From Deltaproteobacteria bacterium (GTDB lineage: Bacteria; Desulfobacterota; Binatia; UBA9968): a stretch of DNA of 5,515 bases. The DNA lies in the NCBI GenBank assembly GCA_005879435.1, contig VBKX01000391.1, positions 1,920 through 7,434 of the forward strand. Direction: 5' to 3'. Of this stretch, positions 5,377 to 5,515 are shown piece after piece. Every line of letters starts with the position of its first letter. Positions within the stretch are counted from its first letter, which is position 1. The position numbers and the translations under genes are program-made. Under the pieces are notes generated by a model. The model searched no databases. It saw nothing but the letters and a program-made list of their open reading frames with translations, and was not told the origin of the DNA.

Positions 5377-5515
5377 ATGGCAAAGCCTGCCGCAAAAGTA
5401 GAAACCATCAAGAAATCCGATAAGCGATGGCAGTCCGACATCATCGTCGACATGATCAAACGCTACGACTTCGAATACATCGCGCTCAATCCGGGCGCGA
5501 GTTATCGCGGCTTGC
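5377..5515 (+). CDS. Second thiamine-diphosphate-dependent enzyme, N-terminal 46 codons (paralog of the preceding gene; runs off the right edge)
   Basis: The frame opens with MAKPAAKVETIKKSDK and stays open to the window edge. From the IKK motif on it matches the upstream enzyme closely: 29 of 37 aligned residues are identical by my count, including RWQSD and ALNPGASYRGL. The first 10 or so residues differ. Over the last 38 bases the two genes differ at three positions, all silent third-codon changes (3538-3575 against 5478-5515). This is a tandem duplicate that has diverged under selection for protein sequence, with its own strong ribosome binding site. Whether it is a second isoenzyme or the other subunit of a hetero-oligomer cannot be told. 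The active-site Glu, His and ThDP motif lie beyond the window. Confidence 0.9.
   Translation, partial: MAKPAAKVETIKKSDKRWQSDIIVDMIKRYDFEYIALNPGASYRGL

Overview
The window looks like chromosomal DNA of a moderately GC-rich, Gram-negative-type bacterium. It carries a branched-chain amino acid type (HAAT) ABC importer, a Sec-exported small protein, strong AGGAGG ribosome binding sites, and intergenic spacers filled with short-period palindromic repeats. The style resembles uncultivated soil or groundwater proteobacteria-like lineages. That placement is an impression from gene content, not a phylogenetic result.

Bases 1-2668 hold the 3' part of a compact importer operon on the + strand: livH (only its C-terminal end), livM, livG and livF. 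The three junctions are 4-base stop/start overlaps (GTGA, ATGA, ATGA), so the genes are almost certainly translationally coupled. LivH and LivM are the two membrane permeases and LivG and LivF the two ATPases. The periplasmic substrate-binding protein is not in the window. The departures from ABC consensus in LivG (signature) and LivF (Q-loop, H-loop) all fall on the same composite ATP site.

Bases 2669-2753, between the converging ends of livF and a small minus-strand gene, contain a palindromic array of 7-bp units that forms a 19-bp perfect stem and may serve as a shared terminator. The minus-strand gene (2754-3047) encodes a 97-residue secreted protein made largely of heptads of the form D-x-x-E/D-hydrophobic-x-R. 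Its leader could fold so as to hide its own Shine-Dalgarno sequence.

Bases 3048-3433 are a divergent regulatory spacer with one clear dyad (TTGACC-C-GGTCAA). From 3434 onward there are two tandem thiamine diphosphate (ThDP) enzyme genes: a complete one (595 aa) and the first 46 codons of a close paralog starting at 5377. They are separated by 155 bp that holds a second palindromic repeat, this time with a 9-bp period. The complete enzyme has the acetolactate synthase/benzoylformate decarboxylase architecture. It has an active-site Glu, a His at the spacing of the catalytic His70 of benzoylformate decarboxylase, and a ThDP motif that begins PDGD instead of GDG. Its substrate cannot be read from the sequence. 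A link to the importer is possible only by proximity, because 765 bp and an opposing gene lie between them.
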